DNA from: Paracoccaceae bacterium | Lineage (GTDB): Bacteria > Pseudomonadota > Alphaproteobacteria > Rhodobacterales > Rhodobacteraceae | Reading direction: 5' to 3' | DNA: 48,587 bases | Assembly (NCBI GenBank): GCA_030758115.1 | Contig: JANREX010000004.1 | Location: 2,694 to 51,280 of the forward strand | In this document: in pieces, positions 1 through 10,491 of the stretch | How positions within the stretch are numbered: position 1 is the stretch's first letter | Layout: the number at the start of each line of letters is the position of its first letter | The notes under the pieces: generated by a model | What the model saw: only the letters and a program-made list of their open reading frames with translations | The model's database searches: none | What the model was told of the DNA's origin: nothing | Made by a program: the position numbers and the translations under genes

Positions 1-359
1 GGCACAGTCACCTGCCCCGTTTCGGGCCCCGTTTCTGGCCCCGCATCTGGCCCCGTTTCCGGTCCCGTCGCGGGCGCTGTGCCGGAGGCCGCCGCCGTGG
101 TGTCGGCAGGTGCCGTCACCGGCGCGGTGGCCGTGGCGGGCTGTTCGGCCGGAGTGGTGGCCGGTGCCGGGGCCATTGAAGGTGTTGCTGTCGGTGTCGG
201 GGCGGTCGCGACCTGCGGCGAGGATGCCACCTGATCGGTCGGGTCAGCCGCGCCAGGCGCGGTGCCCTGCTGCAGGCCCGAGAGAATCGACAGCGCCGAG
301 ACACCGATCACCGAAACCGCCGTCCCCGCAAGGACCCCACGAATAAACCCTTTTGCCAT
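1..359 (-). CDS. Exported/membrane-anchored protein, N-terminal fragment (possibly divergent polysaccharide deacetylase family)
   Basis: This reading frame starts at an ATG at 357-359 on the minus strand and runs off the left edge without a stop, so only about 119 residues are visible. The first 30 residues (MAKGFIRGVLAGTAVSVIGV and on) form a short basic start followed by one hydrophobic segment, as in a signal anchor. The rest is low-complexity Pro/Thr/Ala/Gly sequence ending in tetrapeptide repeats of the ETGP type, an extended periplasmic linker. No catalytic domain is in the window. In related Rhodobacterales I associate such N-termini near trpG with divergent polysaccharide deacetylase (YibQ-like) proteins, but that is recollection and cannot be shown from this fragment. 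It is divergent from trpG. Confidence 0.55.
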   Translation of the reverse strand, partial: MAKGFIRGVLAGTAVSVIGVSALSILSGLQQGTAPGAADPTDQVASSPQVATAPTPTATPSMAPAPATTPAEQPATATAPVTAPADTTAAASGTAPATGPETGPDAGPETGPETGQVTV

Positions 360-591
360 CGAACTGCCCCTTCTGCCCGCCATTCTTGCCGCGCCCAGCG
401 ATCCACGTCGCGTTCCGGCCTGCCCTCGTGCCCGCCCTCGTACCTTCCAGGCCCGGTCATGGACCCCCAAGCTGCAGCCCGGTTTGAACCGCAATATGGG
501 TCACGCCCCTTGACGCTCCGGCGCAAGCCTGAACAAGTATACCGCGACCAAGGTGCGGGCCTCCAGCCCCGAAACGGAAAAGATAGGCCAG

Positions 592-1173
592 ATGCTGCTG
601 CTCATCGATAACTACGACAGTTTCACCTATAATCTGGTGCATTATCTGGGCGACCTGGGCGCGGATATCACGGTGCGTCGCAACGACGCGCTGGATGTGC
701 AGGCGGCCATGGCGATGAACCCGGCGGGCATCATCCTGTCCCCCGGTCCCTGTGATCCGGATCAGGCCGGGATCTGCCTGGCGCTGACGGCCGCCGCCGC
801 CGAGACGCGCACCCCGCTTCTGGGGGTCTGCCTGGGCCATCAGACCATCGGCCAGGCCTTTGGCGGTCGCGTGGTGCGTTGCCACGAAATCGTGCATGGC
901 AAGATGGGCGTGATGCATCACGCGGGCAAGGGTCTGTTCGCGGGCCTGCCCAACCCGTTCGAGGCCACGCGCTATCACTCGCTTGTGGTCGAACGCGAGA
1001 GCCTGCCCGACTGCCTCGAGGTGACCGCCTGGCTGGAGGATGGCACGATCATGGGCCTGCAGCATCGCGAACTGCCGATCCACGGTGTGCAGTTTCATCC
1101 CGAATCCATCGCCTCGCAGCACGGGCATGACCTGCTGCGCAATTTCCTGGACCTGACGAAAGTGCCGGCATGA
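592..1173 (+). CDS. trpG: Anthranilate synthase component II, glutamine amidotransferase (TrpG)
   Basis: Glutaminase subunit that hydrolyses glutamine and passes ammonia to TrpE for anthranilate synthesis, the first committed step of tryptophan synthesis; cytoplasmic. The 193-residue protein begins [20 protein letters not shown], the typical family start. The class I amidotransferase triad is visible: nucleophile Cys80 in GVCLGHQ, and His169 and Glu171 in FHPES. An in-frame GTG at 553 would add 13 residues with no family similarity, so the ATG at 592 is preferred. Its stop overlaps the trpD start (ATGA), giving translational coupling. The family also serves as PabA in folate synthesis; the trp context favours TrpG. 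TrpE is not in the window. Confidence 0.96.
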   Translation: MLLLIDNYDSFTYNLVHYLGDLGADITVRRNDALDVQAAMAMNPAGIILSPGPCDPDQAGICLALTAAAAETRTPLLGVCLGHQTIGQAFGGRVVRCHEIVHGKMGVMHHAGKGLFAGLPNPFEATRYHSLVVERESLPDCLEVTAWLEDGTIMGLQHRELPIHGVQFHPESIASQHGHDLLRNFLDLTKVPA

Positions 1174-2189
1174 GTGACGCGCTGAAACCGCTTCTGGGCC
1201 TTGCCGCCGACCGTGCCCTGACACGGGCCGAGGCCGAGGCCGCATTCACCATCCTTTTCGAGGGCGAGGCCACCCCCAGCCAGATCGGCGGGCTGTTGAT
1301 GGCGCTGCGCACGCGTGGCGAAACCGTCGAGGAATATGCCGCCGCCGCCGCCGTGATGCGCGCCAAATGCCATGCGGTGCGCGCGCCGCAAGGGGCCATG
1401 GACATCGTGGGCACCGGCGGCGACGGGATGGGCACGCTGAATATCTCGACCGCGACCGCCTTTGTCGTGGCGGGCGCGGGCGTGCCGGTCGCCAAGCATG
1501 GCAATCGCAACCTGAGTTCCAAATCCGGTGCCGCGGATGCGCTGACGCAATTGGGTATCCAGGTGATGGTCGGCCCGCAAGTTGTTGAAAAGGCGCTGAA
1601 TGCCTGTGGTATCGCCTTCATGATGGCGCCGATGCATCACCCCGCGATGGCCCATGTGGGGCCCACGCGCACCGAACTGGGCACCCGCACGATCTTCAAC
1701 ATCCTGGGTCCGCTGACCAACCCGGCCGGGGTCAAGCGCCAGTTGACCGGCGCCTACCGGCGCGACCTGATCCGCCCCATGGCCGAGGTGCTGGGGCAAC
1801 TGGGCAGCGAACGCGCCTGGCTGGTACATGGCTCGGACGGCACCGACGAGATGACGATCACCGGCCTGACCTGGGTTGCGGCGCTGGAAGAGGACGGCAC
1901 GGTCCGCGAGGTGGAACTGCATCCCGAGGATTTCGGCCTGCCCGTGCATCCGTTCGAGGACATCCTCGGCGGCACGCCACAGGAAAACGCGGCGGCGCTG
2001 CGTGCGCTGCTGGCGGGCGCGCCGGGGGCCTATCGCGACGCGGTGCTGCTGAACGCGGCGGCGGCCCTGGTCGTGGCGGGCAAGGCCACCGACCTGCGCG
2101 ACGGGGTTGCCCGCGCGCGCGAAAGCATCGATAGCGGGGCTGCTGGCGAAAAGCTGGCAACCCTGGCCAGACTGACATCGGAGACATGA
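1170..2189 (+). CDS. trpD: Anthranilate phosphoribosyltransferase (TrpD)
   Basis: Transfers phosphoribose from PRPP to anthranilate, the second step of tryptophan synthesis. At 339 residues it has the usual family length. The glycine-rich PRPP-binding motif GTGGDG lies near residue 82, followed by [17 protein letters not shown], which contributes to anthranilate and diphosphate binding in this family. The start overlaps the trpG stop by four bases and the stop overlaps the trpC start in the same way, so trpG, trpD and trpC should be translated as a coupled unit. Nothing unusual is seen. Confidence 0.97.
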   Translation: MSDALKPLLGLAADRALTRAEAEAAFTILFEGEATPSQIGGLLMALRTRGETVEEYAAAAAVMRAKCHAVRAPQGAMDIVGTGGDGMGTLNISTATAFVVAGAGVPVAKHGNRNLSSKSGAADALTQLGIQVMVGPQVVEKALNACGIAFMMAPMHHPAMAHVGPTRTELGTRTIFNILGPLTNPAGVKRQLTGAYRRDLIRPMAEVLGQLGSERAWLVHGSDGTDEMTITGLTWVAALEEDGTVREVELHPEDFGLPVHPFEDILGGTPQENAAALRALLAGAPGAYRDAVLLNAAAALVVAGKATDLRDGVARARESIDSGAAGEKLATLARLTSET

Positions 2190-3001
2190 TGACCGAAACG
2201 ATCCTGGATCGCATCAAGGCCTACAAGCTTGCGGAAGTGGCGGTGGACAAGGCCGCCAAACCGCTTGAGGAGGTCGAGGCCGAGGCCCGCGCCGCAGACC
2301 CCGTGCGCCCCTTCGCAGAGGCCTTGCATGCCGCCTCGCGCAGCGGCTACGGGCTGATTGCCGAGATCAAGAAGGCCAGCCCCTCGAAGGGGTTGATCCG
2401 CCCGGATTTCGACCCGCCCGCCCTGGCGCAGGCCTATGCGGCGGGTGGCGCGACCTGCCTTTCGGTGCTGACGGACACGCCCAGTTTCCAGGGGGCGAAA
2501 GATTTTCTGCGTGCGGCGCGGGCCGCCTGCGATCTGCCGGTATTGCGCAAGGATTTCATGTATGACCCCTATCAGGTCGCCGAGGCGCGCGCGCTGGGGG
2601 CCGATTGCATCCTGATCATCATGGCCTCGGTCAGCGACGCCCAGGCGCAGGAGCTGGAAGCCGCTGCCCATGACTGGGGCATGGATGCGCTGATCGAGGT
2701 GCATGACCTGCCCGAACTGGAGCGCGCGACGCTGCTCTCCTCGCGGATGATCGGGATCAACAACCGCAACCTCAACACGTTCGAAACCACGCTGGACACC
2801 ACGCGCACGCTGTCGAAACAGGTCCCGGCCGACCGCATGCTGGTGTGCGAAAGCGGGCTGTCGACGCCGCAGGACCTGGCCGACATGGCGATGTATGGCG
2901 CGCGCTGCTTCCTGATCGGGGAAAGCCTGATGCGCCAGGATGATGTGGAACTGGCCACGCGCAGCCTGCTGGCCAATCCGCTGACGCCGGGGGCCATGTG
3001 A
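2186..3001 (+). CDS. trpC: Indole-3-glycerol phosphate synthase (TrpC)
   Basis: Closes the indole ring, converting carboxyphenylamino-deoxyribulose phosphate to indole-3-glycerol phosphate. The 271-residue protein is a stand-alone TIM barrel with no fused TrpF. Visible signatures are [12 protein letters not shown] (catalytic lysine strand), [20 protein letters not shown] and the phosphate-binding ESGL. Two adjacent ATG codons (2186 and 2189) could start it; the first overlaps the trpD stop. The stop codon shares one base with the moaC start at 3001, so the operon continues directly into cofactor genes. trpF, trpB and trpA must lie elsewhere, as is usual in alphaproteobacteria. Confidence 0.97.
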   Translation: MMTETILDRIKAYKLAEVAVDKAAKPLEEVEAEARAADPVRPFAEALHAASRSGYGLIAEIKKASPSKGLIRPDFDPPALAQAYAAGGATCLSVLTDTPSFQGAKDFLRAARAACDLPVLRKDFMYDPYQVAEARALGADCILIIMASVSDAQAQELEAAAHDWGMDALIEVHDLPELERATLLSSRMIGINNRNLNTFETTLDTTRTLSKQVPADRMLVCESGLSTPQDLADMAMYGARCFLIGESLMRQDDVELATRSLLANPLTPGAM

Positions 3002-3483
3002 TGGCCGGCAAGGATCTGACGCATTTCGACGCCCAGGGTCAGGCGCATATGGTCGATGTCTCGGACAAGGCCGTGACATCGCGTGTGGCCGTGGCCGAGG
3101 GCTGGATCCGGATGGCGCCGGACACTTTCGGGATCATCAGCGAGGGCCGCGCCAAGAAAGGCGATGTGCTGGGGATTGCCCGCCTTGCGGGCATCATGGG
3201 CGCCAAGAAGACCGCCGACCTGATCCCGCTGTGCCACCCGCTGCCCATCACCAAGGTGGCCGTCGAGCTGACGCTGGACCCCGACCTGCCCGGCGTGCGG
3301 ATCGAGGCCACGGTCAAGACCACCGGCCAGACCGGCGTCGAGATGGAAGCCCTGACCGCCGTCAGCACCGCCGCCCTGACCGTCTACGACATGACGAAAG
3401 CCGTGGACAAGGCGATGGAGATCGGCGGCATCCGCGTGATCCTCAAGGATGGCGGCAAGTCCGGAAGGTACGAGGCTGAATGA
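3001..3483 (+). CDS. moaC: Cyclic pyranopterin monophosphate synthase accessory protein (MoaC)
   Basis: Acts with MoaA in the first step of molybdenum cofactor synthesis, rearranging 3',8-cyclo-7,8-dihydro-GTP to cyclic pyranopterin monophosphate. The 160-residue protein has the expected length and carries the family motifs [15 protein letters not shown] and [12 protein letters not shown], with KDGGKSG near the end. The ATG at 3001 is preferred; a GTG one codon upstream is also in frame. It shares a base with the trpC stop and overlaps moeA by ATGA, so Moco genes are translationally coupled to tryptophan genes. That arrangement is, to my knowledge, common in alphaproteobacteria and does not imply a biochemical link. 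Confidence 0.97.
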   Translation: MAGKDLTHFDAQGQAHMVDVSDKAVTSRVAVAEGWIRMAPDTFGIISEGRAKKGDVLGIARLAGIMGAKKTADLIPLCHPLPITKVAVELTLDPDLPGVRIEATVKTTGQTGVEMEALTAVSTAALTVYDMTKAVDKAMEIGGIRVILKDGGKSGRYEAE

Positions 3484-4673
3484 TCAGCGTTGCCGAAGCC
3501 CAGACCCTTTGCCTGGCGCTGGTGGATCCGCTTGCGTCTGAAACCGTGCCCCTGAGGGATGCGGCGGGGCGGGTGCTGGCCGCGCCGGTCACGGCGGGGC
3601 GCGCGCAGCCGCCATTCGCGGCCTCGGCCATGGACGGTTACGCGGTGCGGGCCGAGGATTGCCACCCCGGCGCGGTGCTTTCGGTGGTGGGCGAGGCTGC
3701 GGCCGGTCATGGCTGGGGCGGGCAGGTCAATCCCGGCGAGGCGGTGCGCATCTTTACCGGCGCCCCGGTGCCCGCAGGTGCGGACCGTGTCGTCATCCAG
3801 GAGGATGTGACCCGTTCAGGCACCCGGATCACCCTGGGTGACAGGCTGGACAGCAGCACGAACATCCGCCCGGAAGGCGCTGATTTTCCTTCCGATTTCA
3901 TGATTGCGGCACCCCGGCTGCTGCGCGCCTCGGACCTGGCGCTGCTGGCGGCGATGAATGCGGGCCATGTCGAGGTGACGCGCAGGCCCGAGGTCGCGAT
4001 CATCGCCACGGGCGACGAGCTGGTGATGCCCGGCGAGACACCGAACCCGGACCAGATCATCGCCTCGAACCTCTTTGCGCTGAAGGCCATGATCGAGGCC
4101 GCTGGTGGCCGCGCGCGTCTGCTGCCCATCGCACGGGACAACGAGGCCTCGCTCATGACGGTCTACGAGATGGCGATGGGGGCGGATCTGATCGTGACGA
4201 TCGGCGGCGCCTCGGTCGGGGATCACGACATGGTGGCGCAGGTGGCGGCCCGTTTCGGGCTGCGGCAAAGCTTTTACAAGATCGCGATGCGCCCCGGAAA
4301 ACCGCTGATCGCGGGGGCTTTCGGGGATGGCACGCCCTATCTGGGGCTGCCGGGAAACCCGGTGTCGGCGATCGTCTGCGGGCATCTGTTCCTGCTGCCC
4401 ATGCTGCGTGCGATGCTGGGCCTGCAGGATGTGCTGCCACCCGTGCTGCGCGCCCGTCTGGCCGCCCCGCTGGAGGGCAACGGCCCGCGCGCCCATTACA
4501 TGCGCGCCGATCTGACCGAGGACGAGACAGGCCGCGCCGTGACCGCCCATGACCGGCAGGACAGCGCGCTGCTGACGGTGCTGGTGCGCGCGAATGCCCT
4601 GCTGATCCGCCCGCCCCATGACGGGCCACGGGCGGCGGGCGACGTGGTCGAGGTTCTGCCCCTCCTGCCCTGA
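3480..4673 (+). CDS. moeA: Molybdopterin molybdenumtransferase (MoeA)
   Basis: Inserts molybdate into adenylylated molybdopterin, the last general step of Moco synthesis. The 397-residue protein shows the MoeA architecture: ASAMDGYAV near residue 50, the [17 protein letters not shown] region, the central MoCF domain with [11 protein letters not shown] and [11 protein letters not shown], and [10 protein letters not shown], then a C-terminal beta domain. The start overlaps the moaC stop. It is the last gene of the trp-moa run; after it come 114 bases holding the lexA promoter and SOS operator. Confidence 0.97.
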   Translation: MISVAEAQTLCLALVDPLASETVPLRDAAGRVLAAPVTAGRAQPPFAASAMDGYAVRAEDCHPGAVLSVVGEAAAGHGWGGQVNPGEAVRIFTGAPVPAGADRVVIQEDVTRSGTRITLGDRLDSSTNIRPEGADFPSDFMIAAPRLLRASDLALLAAMNAGHVEVTRRPEVAIIATGDELVMPGETPNPDQIIASNLFALKAMIEAAGGRARLLPIARDNEASLMTVYEMAMGADLIVTIGGASVGDHDMVAQVAARFGLRQSFYKIAMRPGKPLIAGAFGDGTPYLGLPGNPVSAIVCGHLFLLPMLRAMLGLQDVLPPVLRARLAAPLEGNGPRAHYMRADLTEDETGRAVTAHDRQDSALLTVLVRANALLIRPPHDGPRAAGDVVEVLPLLP

Positions 4674-4685
4674 TCGCCTTGGGTG

Positions 4686-4714
4686 TTGACACAAAACGGG
4701 AACAATGGCAGAAC
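4686..4714 (+). promoter_or_regulatory. lexA promoter -35 element and LexA SOS box
   Basis: A perfect -35 hexamer TTGACA is at 4686-4691. A direct repeat GAAC-N7-GAAC lies at 4700-4714 (spacer AATGGCA). This is the alphaproteobacterial LexA box (GTTC-N7-GTTC) read on the opposite strand. It falls between the -35 element and the expected -10 position, so bound LexA would block RNA polymerase. It lies 74 bases upstream of the chosen lexA start, which fits autorepression. Confidence 0.88.
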
Positions 4715-4787
4715 AAATGCGAAATGAAACGTTTCGCACGGCATGGCCATGGCCGATCCCCGTGCCCGATACGGAGGGACCGACCCG

Positions 4788-5516
4788 ATGCTGACCCGCA
4801 AGCAACTTGACCTGCTGGATTTCATTCAGACCCGTCTGAACCGCGATGGCGTGCCGCCCTCCTTCGACGAAATGAAAGAGGCGTTGGACCTGCGGTCGAA
4901 ATCGGGGATCCACCGGCTGATCACCGCGCTGGAAGAGCGCGGGTTCATCCGCCGCCTGGCCCACCGGGCCCGCGCGATCGAGATCGTGAAACTGCCCGAT
5001 GCCCTGGCCGACAAACATGCCGCGCGCGCGCAGGCCGAGGCCGCGACAGGCGGCTTTTCCCCGCGCGTGATCGACGGGGACAGGCCCGACAGCCCGCCCC
5101 CCGCCCGCGCCATGCCCGTCCAGACGATCGAGGCGATGGAACTGCCCGTGATGGGGCGGATCGCCGCCGGTGTGCCGATCGAGGCGATCAGCCATGTCTC
5201 GCATTCGGTGACAGTGCCCACGGCCATGCTCAGCGGGCGCGGCGATCACTACGCGCTGGAAGTGCGCGGCGATTCCATGATCGAGGCGGGGATCAACGAT
5301 GGCGATGTGGTGGTGATCCGCGAAACATCCGTGGCGGACAATGGCGATATCGTGGTGGCCCTGGTCGAGGATCAGGAAGCAACCCTCAAGCGATTCATGC
5401 GCCGGGGCAACACGATCGCGCTGGAAGCCGCGAACCCGGCCTATGAAACCCGCGTCTACCCGGATCACATGGTCAAGGTGCAGGGGCGTCTGGTCGGGCT
5501 GATCCGCACCTATTGA
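4788..5516 (+). CDS. lexA: LexA repressor, SOS regulator
   Basis: Represses SOS genes and cleaves itself when stimulated by RecA filaments. The 242-residue protein has an N-terminal winged helix ([20 protein letters not shown] start; recognition region around residues 27-45) and a C-terminal peptidase fold. The cleavage bond is Ala127-Gly128 in IAAGVPIEA; the catalytic dyad is Ser163 (GDSM) and Lys201 (ATLKRF). The linker at about 75-110 is longer than in enteric LexA, as is typical of alphaproteobacteria. The ATG at 4788 is preceded by a good ribosome site (ACGGAGGGA); the in-frame ATG at 4743 would add residues not seen in the family. Its 3' end overlaps the convergent comEC by seven bases. 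Confidence 0.97.
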   Translation: MLTRKQLDLLDFIQTRLNRDGVPPSFDEMKEALDLRSKSGIHRLITALEERGFIRRLAHRARAIEIVKLPDALADKHAARAQAEAATGGFSPRVIDGDRPDSPPPARAMPVQTIEAMELPVMGRIAAGVPIEAISHVSHSVTVPTAMLSGRGDHYALEVRGDSMIEAGINDGDVVVIRETSVADNGDIVVALVEDQEATLKRFMRRGNTIALEAANPAYETRVYPDHMVKVQGRLVGLIRTY

Positions 5517-7588
5517 TCACGGCCCCCCTGCCTGCGGGGGCGCGGTGCGGCGTTCCACAACCGCGCCCCGGTCTGGTCGCGGACCGTCACGATGCGGTAC
5601 CCCGCGCCGGCAGGCAGAACAGCCAGCGCGCCGGTGGCCCCCAGGCTGCGCAGGTCGAACACCTTGCACGGCAGCCCGGGCGGGGCCACGCGATCCATCA
5701 CCAGCCAGTCATCAGGGCCGCATCGCGGATCGGCGGCGGCTTTGCCCCGCAGATGGATCAGCTGGCCGGTTTCGTTGAAAAAGAGCGGCATGGTTTGCGG
5801 CCAGCGGGCCGCGGCATCCGCTTGGGTGGCGGGATCGGCATCATGATCCAGCCAGTTCTGTGCCACGAAGCCCGCGCCGCTGGCGCGGCTCAGGGCGCGC
5901 CCTTCGGCGGTCATCACCCCGACCAGCCCACCATCGCCGGCGATCAGGATCGCGGGACGCTGGGCCCCTGTCCAGATCAACAGCGCCACCAGGACGACCG
6001 GCACACCCAGAAGACGCCCCCAGCCCTGCCAGAGCATCACGACCAGCGCGCCCATGGCCATCATCGGCAACACAACAGCCGGTGGCGTCACGATGGTGCC
6101 GCGCGCGCCCTCAAGCCCGGTCACAAAATGCGCCACCCCCAGGATCCAGCCCAGCCCCTGCCCCATGATCCAGAGGGCCGCCCCCTCAAGCCCGAAGGGC
6201 AGCAGGCAGACGGCCAATACCGCGGCGGGCATCACCAGCGCGCCCATCAGCGGCACGCTCAGCAGGTTGGCGATCAGGCCGTAATGGGCGAACTGGTTGA
6301 AATGCGCAGCCCCCAACGGTGCCGTGGCCAGACCCGCCACGCCCGATGACACGACCACCGCCGCGACCGGTTTCAGCCAACCGGGCAAGCGCGGCAGGCC
6401 GGCATCGCGGATCCAGGCGAACACCGCCACCAGCGCCGTCGTCGCGGCGAAGGACATCTGGAAACCGGGGCCCATCAACGCCTCGGGGCGCAGGGTGAGG
6501 ATGATCATCGCGGCGACCGCAACCGCGCGCAGCGTCAGGGCCCGCCTGTCGAAGATGACCGCGACAAGGACGACCGCCACCATCACGAAGGCCCGTTCGG
6601 TTGCCACGTTTCCACCCGACAGCGCCAGGTATCCCGCCGCGACAAGCAGGGCCAGCGCCGCTGACAGTTTCTTGGCCGGAACACGCAGGCCCAGCAGGGG
6701 CACCGCCGCCAGGATCAGGCGGAACAGGCCAAAGACGAACCCGGTCAGAAGCCCCATGTGCAGGCCCGAGATGGCCAGAAGATGCGCAAGGTTCGACACG
6801 CGCAGCGCCTCGAGCGTGTCCTGCCCCATGCCTGAACGGTCGCCGGCCATGACAGCGGCCGCAAAGGCGCCGACCTCGCCGGGCAGGCTGGCCTGCACGC
6901 GGGCCGAAAGCCACATCCGCGCCGTGAAGACCGGCTGCCCCCCATCGGGCGGGCGCAGCAGCAGAACCGGGCTGCGGACATATCCGACCGCCCCGAGCTT
7001 CAGGAACCAGGCATGGCGGCGAAAATCGAAACTGCCCGGCTCGACCGGCCCGTTCGACACCGAAAGATGCCCGGTCGTGATGACCACCTGCCCCGGCCAG
7101 GGGCGCAGGTGATCCTGATCCCCATGAAGCGACAGGCGCACGCGAAGGGGGGTCTCGTGCGGCGCGATATCCTTGAGAACGACCCGGTCCAGCACGATCC
7201 GCACCGCATCCGAGGCGGATCGGTCGATCCCGACGATCCGCCCTTCGATGGGGCCGTAATAGCGCCATCCGATCTGGGGACCTGCCACCTGATGCGCCCG
7301 CGCGCCCGCCAGCGCCACACCCGCCGCCACAAGGACCAGCGCCCACAGAAAGGGGGCCGACACAGGCCCAAGGCGCGATGCGATCCAGCCCCCCGCAAGG
7401 GCCAGCCCCCCCAGCGTCGTCAGAAGCATGACCGACGGCTCGGATCGCAGCATGAAATAGGCACCGATCCCGATGGCCAGAAAGACCGGCGCCCATGGCA
7501 GAAGGGCGCCCCGCTGCGTGGCGAGGATGTGCGAAAGTGCGGCGGTGATCCGCAACTCTTGCCCCCCGCTGTGCGCATCGCTAGACAT
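5510..7588 (-). CDS. comEC: ComEC/Rec2-family DNA-uptake channel protein
   Basis: Inner-membrane protein that moves single-stranded DNA into the cytoplasm during natural transformation; in Rhodobacter capsulatus ComEC is needed for recipients to take up GTA DNA. The 692-residue protein has an N-terminal hydrophobic/OB-like (DUF4131-type) region to about residue 210, then a polytopic competence domain ([12 protein letters not shown] near residue 270) to about residue 540. The remaining 150 residues are soluble but show no HxHxDH metal-binding motif, so the metallo-beta-lactamase-like nuclease domain of long ComEC proteins is absent or degenerate. It is convergent with lexA and divergent from gltX with 47 bases between starts. 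Confidence 0.9.
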   Translation of the reverse strand: MSSDAHSGGQELRITAALSHILATQRGALLPWAPVFLAIGIGAYFMLRSEPSVMLLTTLGGLALAGGWIASRLGPVSAPFLWALVLVAAGVALAGARAHQVAGPQIGWRYYGPIEGRIVGIDRSASDAVRIVLDRVVLKDIAPHETPLRVRLSLHGDQDHLRPWPGQVVITTGHLSVSNGPVEPGSFDFRRHAWFLKLGAVGYVRSPVLLLRPPDGGQPVFTARMWLSARVQASLPGEVGAFAAAVMAGDRSGMGQDTLEALRVSNLAHLLAISGLHMGLLTGFVFGLFRLILAAVPLLGLRVPAKKLSAALALLVAAGYLALSGGNVATERAFVMVAVVLVAVIFDRRALTLRAVAVAAMIILTLRPEALMGPGFQMSFAATTALVAVFAWIRDAGLPRLPGWLKPVAAVVVSSGVAGLATAPLGAAHFNQFAHYGLIANLLSVPLMGALVMPAAVLAVCLLPFGLEGAALWIMGQGLGWILGVAHFVTGLEGARGTIVTPPAVVLPMMAMGALVVMLWQGWGRLLGVPVVLVALLIWTGAQRPAILIAGDGGLVGVMTAEGRALSRASGAGFVAQNWLDHDADPATQADAAARWPQTMPLFFNETGQLIHLRGKAAADPRCGPDDWLVMDRVAPPGLPCKVFDLRSLGATGALAVLPAGAGYRIVTVRDQTGARLWNAAPRPRRQGGRDQ

Positions 7589-7635
7589 GCGGCAAGGCTA
7601 CTCCCGCCTTGGTTACCGAAAGGTTAAGTCCGCTG

Positions 7636-9039
7636 ATGTCCTCCCCCGTCGTGACCCGTTTTGCGCCCTCTCCCACAGGCTACCTGCATATTGGCGGGGC
7701 GCGCACGGCTCTGTTCAACTGGCTCTATGCGCGGGGGCGTGGCGGGAAATTCCTTTTGAGGATCGAGGATACGGATCGCGAACGGTCCACCCCCGAGGCG
7801 ACGGCGGCGATCCTCAAGGGCCTGTCCTGGCTGGGTCTGGATCACGACGGCGAGGCGATCAGCCAGTTCGCCCGCGCCAGCCGCCACGCCGATGTGGCAC
7901 GGCAACTGCTGGATGAGGGGCGCGCCTACAAGTGCTTTGCCACCCAGGACGAGATCGAGGCATTCCGCGAAGAGGCCCGCGCCGCCGGCCGGTCGACCCT
8001 GTTCCGCAGCCCCTGGCGCGAGGCCGATCCCGCGACACATCCCGCGGACATGCCTTTCGTGATCCGCATCAAGGCCCCGCAAGAGGGCGAAACCGTGATC
8101 GAGGACCAGGTGCAGGGCCGTGTCGTGATCCGCAACGACCAGTTGGACGACATGGTGTTGCTGCGCGGCGATGGCACCCCGGTCTACATGCTGGCGGTGG
8201 TGGTGGATGACCACGATATGGGCGTGACCCATGTGATCCGGGGCGATGACCATCTGAACAATGCCGCGCGCCAGATGATGATCTATCACGCCATGGGTTG
8301 GAGCGTGCCTACCTGGGCGCATATCCCGCTGATCCATGGCCCCGACGGCAAGAAACTGTCCAAGCGGCACGGTGCGCTGGGGGTCGAGGAATACCAGGCC
8401 ATGGGCTATCCCGCGTCAGGGATGCGCAACTACCTGGCGCGGCTGGGCTGGAGCCATGGCGATGACGAGGTCTTCAGCGATGCGCAGGCGCGCGAGTGGT
8501 TCGACCTGGCGGGAATCGGGAAGTCGCCGGCGCGGTTGGACTTCAAGAAACTGGACAATATCTGTGGCCAGCACATCGCCGGAACCGACGATGCCGCACT
8601 GCTGCATGAATTGATGGATTTCATCGCCGCCACGGACCGGCCCGCCATGCCCGCGCACAAGAAAGCGATGCTCTTCGCCGCGATGCCGCAGCTCAAGGAA
8701 CGCGCGAAGACCTATATCGAACTGCTTGACAAGGCTGCCTTTATCCTGGCCGAGCGGCCCATCGTACCCGAACCCAAAGCGGCGGAACACCTTACCGATG
8801 TATTCCGTGGTATACTGAAAGAATTGACGCCGCATTTGCAAAATGCTAGCTGGACACGGGGCGATCTTGAACACGTCCTGAACGAATTTGCACAGACTCA
8901 GGGGATGACTTTCGGCAAGCTGGCGGGCCCCATGCGGGCGGCGCTGTCGGGGCGTAGTGCCACGCCGAGTGTATTCGACATGATGCTGGTGCTCGGGCGC
9001 GAGGAAAGCCTTGCCCGCCTGGTAGATGCCGCGGCATGA
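7636..9039 (+). CDS. gltX: Glutamyl-tRNA synthetase (GltX)
   Basis: Charges tRNA-Glu (and often tRNA-Gln for later amidation) with glutamate; class I aminoacyl-tRNA synthetase. The 467-residue protein starts [20 protein letters not shown]: the HIGH signature appears as HIGG and the KMSKS loop as KLSKRHG near residue 240. The ATG at 7636 follows a GAAAGG ribosome site; the upstream in-frame start at 7609 is less likely. Alphaproteobacteria often carry two gltX paralogues with divided specificity, and this copy next to gltA is the syntenic one. The 3' end (about 8760-8880) is less GC-biased at wobble positions than the rest and could hold part of the gltA promoter. Confidence 0.95.
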   Translation: MSSPVVTRFAPSPTGYLHIGGARTALFNWLYARGRGGKFLLRIEDTDRERSTPEATAAILKGLSWLGLDHDGEAISQFARASRHADVARQLLDEGRAYKCFATQDEIEAFREEARAAGRSTLFRSPWREADPATHPADMPFVIRIKAPQEGETVIEDQVQGRVVIRNDQLDDMVLLRGDGTPVYMLAVVVDDHDMGVTHVIRGDDHLNNAARQMMIYHAMGWSVPTWAHIPLIHGPDGKKLSKRHGALGVEEYQAMGYPASGMRNYLARLGWSHGDDEVFSDAQAREWFDLAGIGKSPARLDFKKLDNICGQHIAGTDDAALLHELMDFIAATDRPAMPAHKKAMLFAAMPQLKERAKTYIELLDKAAFILAERPIVPEPKAAEHLTDVFRGILKELTPHLQNASWTRGDLEHVLNEFAQTQGMTFGKLAGPMRAALSGRSATPSVFDMMLVLGREESLARLVDAAA

Positions 9040-9120
9040 GATGGTTCACACCTTCTTCAGCCGCACAGACGAGAAAGGCCTACCCGGTCTGCGGGAACAG
9101 CCACTGAGGAAGGGACAAAC

Positions 9121-10416
9121 ATGACGACATCCAGCAAGACAGCCACGCTCAGCTTCGACGGGAAGACGATCGAGCTGCCGATGTTCACGCCAACGGCGGG
9201 CCCCGACGTGATCGACATCCGCAAGCTTTACGGGCAGGCAGGTGTGTTCACCTATGATCCCGGCTTCACCTCGACCGCAAGCTGCGACAGCACCATCACC
9301 TATATCGACGGGGATGAAGGTATTCTGCTGCACCGCGGGTATCCGATTGACCAGCTGGCGTCGAAATCGCATTTCCTCGAAGTGTGCTACCTGCTGCTTT
9401 ACGGCGAACTGCCCTCCTCGGCCGAGCTTGAGGATTTCGAGACGCGCGTCACGCGTCACACGATGATCCACGAGCAGATGCACAACTTCTTCCGCGGGTT
9501 CCGCCGCGACGCGCATCCGATGGCCACCATGGTGGGTGTCGTGGGCGCGATGTCGGCCTTCTACCACGACTCGCTGGATGTGAACGATCCCTGGCAGCGC
9601 GAGGTCGCCTCGATCCGCCTGATCGCCAAGATGCCGACGATTGCGGCGATGGCCTACAAGTATTCGATCGGCCAGCCTTTCGTCTATCCGCGCAACGATC
9701 TGGATTACGCGGCGAACTTCCTGCACATGTGCTTCTCGGTCCCGGCCGAGACCTATCACGTGAACCCGATCGTCAGCCGCGCGATGGACCGCATCCTGAC
9801 GCTGCATGCCGATCACGAGCAGAACGCCTCGACCTCGACCGTGCGCCTGGCCTCGTCCTCGGGGGCGAACCCCTTTGCCTGTATCGCGGCGGGGATTGCC
9901 TGCCTCTGGGGTCCGGCCCATGGCGGCGCGAACCAGGCCTGCCTGGAAATGCTGCGCGAGATCGGGACCGTGGACCGCATCCCCGAATTCATCGAACGCG
10001 CGAAGGACAAGAACGATCCCTTCCGCCTGATGGGCTTTGGTCACCGCGTCTACAAGAACACCGATCCGCGCGCCAAGGTGCTGAAGCAATCCGCAGACGA
10101 GGTGCTGGAGCTGCTGGGCGTGCATGACAACCCGCTGCTGCAGGTCGCCAAGGAGCTGGAGCATGTGGCGCTGAACGATCCCTATTTCATCGAAAAGAAG
10201 CTGTTCCCGAACGTCGATTTCTACTCGGGCATCATCCTCGAGGCGATGGGCTTCCCGACCTCGATGTTCACCCCGATCTTCGCGCTGTCGCGCACCGTCG
10301 GCTGGGTCAGCCAGTGGAAAGAGATGATCGCGGATCCGCAGATGAAGATCGGCCGCCCGCGTCAGCTCTACATGGGTGAGACCACGCGCGATTACGTGGA
10401 TATCGAAAACCGCTGA
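9121..10416 (+). CDS. gltA: Citrate synthase, type I (GltA)
   Basis: Condenses acetyl-CoA and oxaloacetate to citrate at the entry of the TCA cycle. The 431-residue protein has the length of hexameric, NADH-sensitive type I enzymes. Visible family motifs are [27 protein letters not shown] (catalytic His) and [14 protein letters not shown] (second catalytic His), with the aspartate in the NVDFYSG region. The start has a strong ribosome site (GAGGAAGGGA). It follows gltX by 81 bases, and a strong intrinsic terminator follows the stop. Confidence 0.98.
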   Translation: MTTSSKTATLSFDGKTIELPMFTPTAGPDVIDIRKLYGQAGVFTYDPGFTSTASCDSTITYIDGDEGILLHRGYPIDQLASKSHFLEVCYLLLYGELPSSAELEDFETRVTRHTMIHEQMHNFFRGFRRDAHPMATMVGVVGAMSAFYHDSLDVNDPWQREVASIRLIAKMPTIAAMAYKYSIGQPFVYPRNDLDYAANFLHMCFSVPAETYHVNPIVSRAMDRILTLHADHEQNASTSTVRLASSSGANPFACIAAGIACLWGPAHGGANQACLEMLREIGTVDRIPEFIERAKDKNDPFRLMGFGHRVYKNTDPRAKVLKQSADEVLELLGVHDNPLLQVAKELEHVALNDPYFIEKKLFPNVDFYSGIILEAMGFPTSMFTPIFALSRTVGWVSQWKEMIADPQMKIGRPRQLYMGETTRDYVDIENR

Positions 10417-10433
10417 ACGGTTCGCAGAAACGG

Positions 10434-10466
10434 AAAACGGCGCCCTTCGGGGCGCCGTTTTTGTTT
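10434..10466 (+). terminator. Intrinsic terminator of gltA
   Basis: A perfect 12-bp stem (AAAACGGCGCCC at 10434-10445 pairing with 10450-10461) with a TTCG tetraloop is followed by a T-rich run. It lies 18 bases after the gltA stop. The A-run on the left arm allows it to work in both directions, which would also serve the convergent gene ending at 10492. Confidence 0.92.
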
Positions 10467-10491
10467 GGACTGGCGGGGCGCTCGGGCTGCC

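Noticed and set aside
500-591. Promoter for trpG (TTGACG at 510-515, TATACC at 538-543)
   Set aside because: The spacing of 22 bases is too long for a standard promoter; no better pair was found, so the trp promoter is left unassigned.
1170-3001. Fusion or frameshift in the trp operon
   Set aside because: All junctions are ordinary ATGA or TGATG overlaps, and each protein has its full family length.
8815-9120. gltA promoter inside the end of gltX (TTGACG near 8824)
   Set aside because: The hexamer is plausible, but no convincing -10 follows at normal spacing, so it is not listed as a feature.
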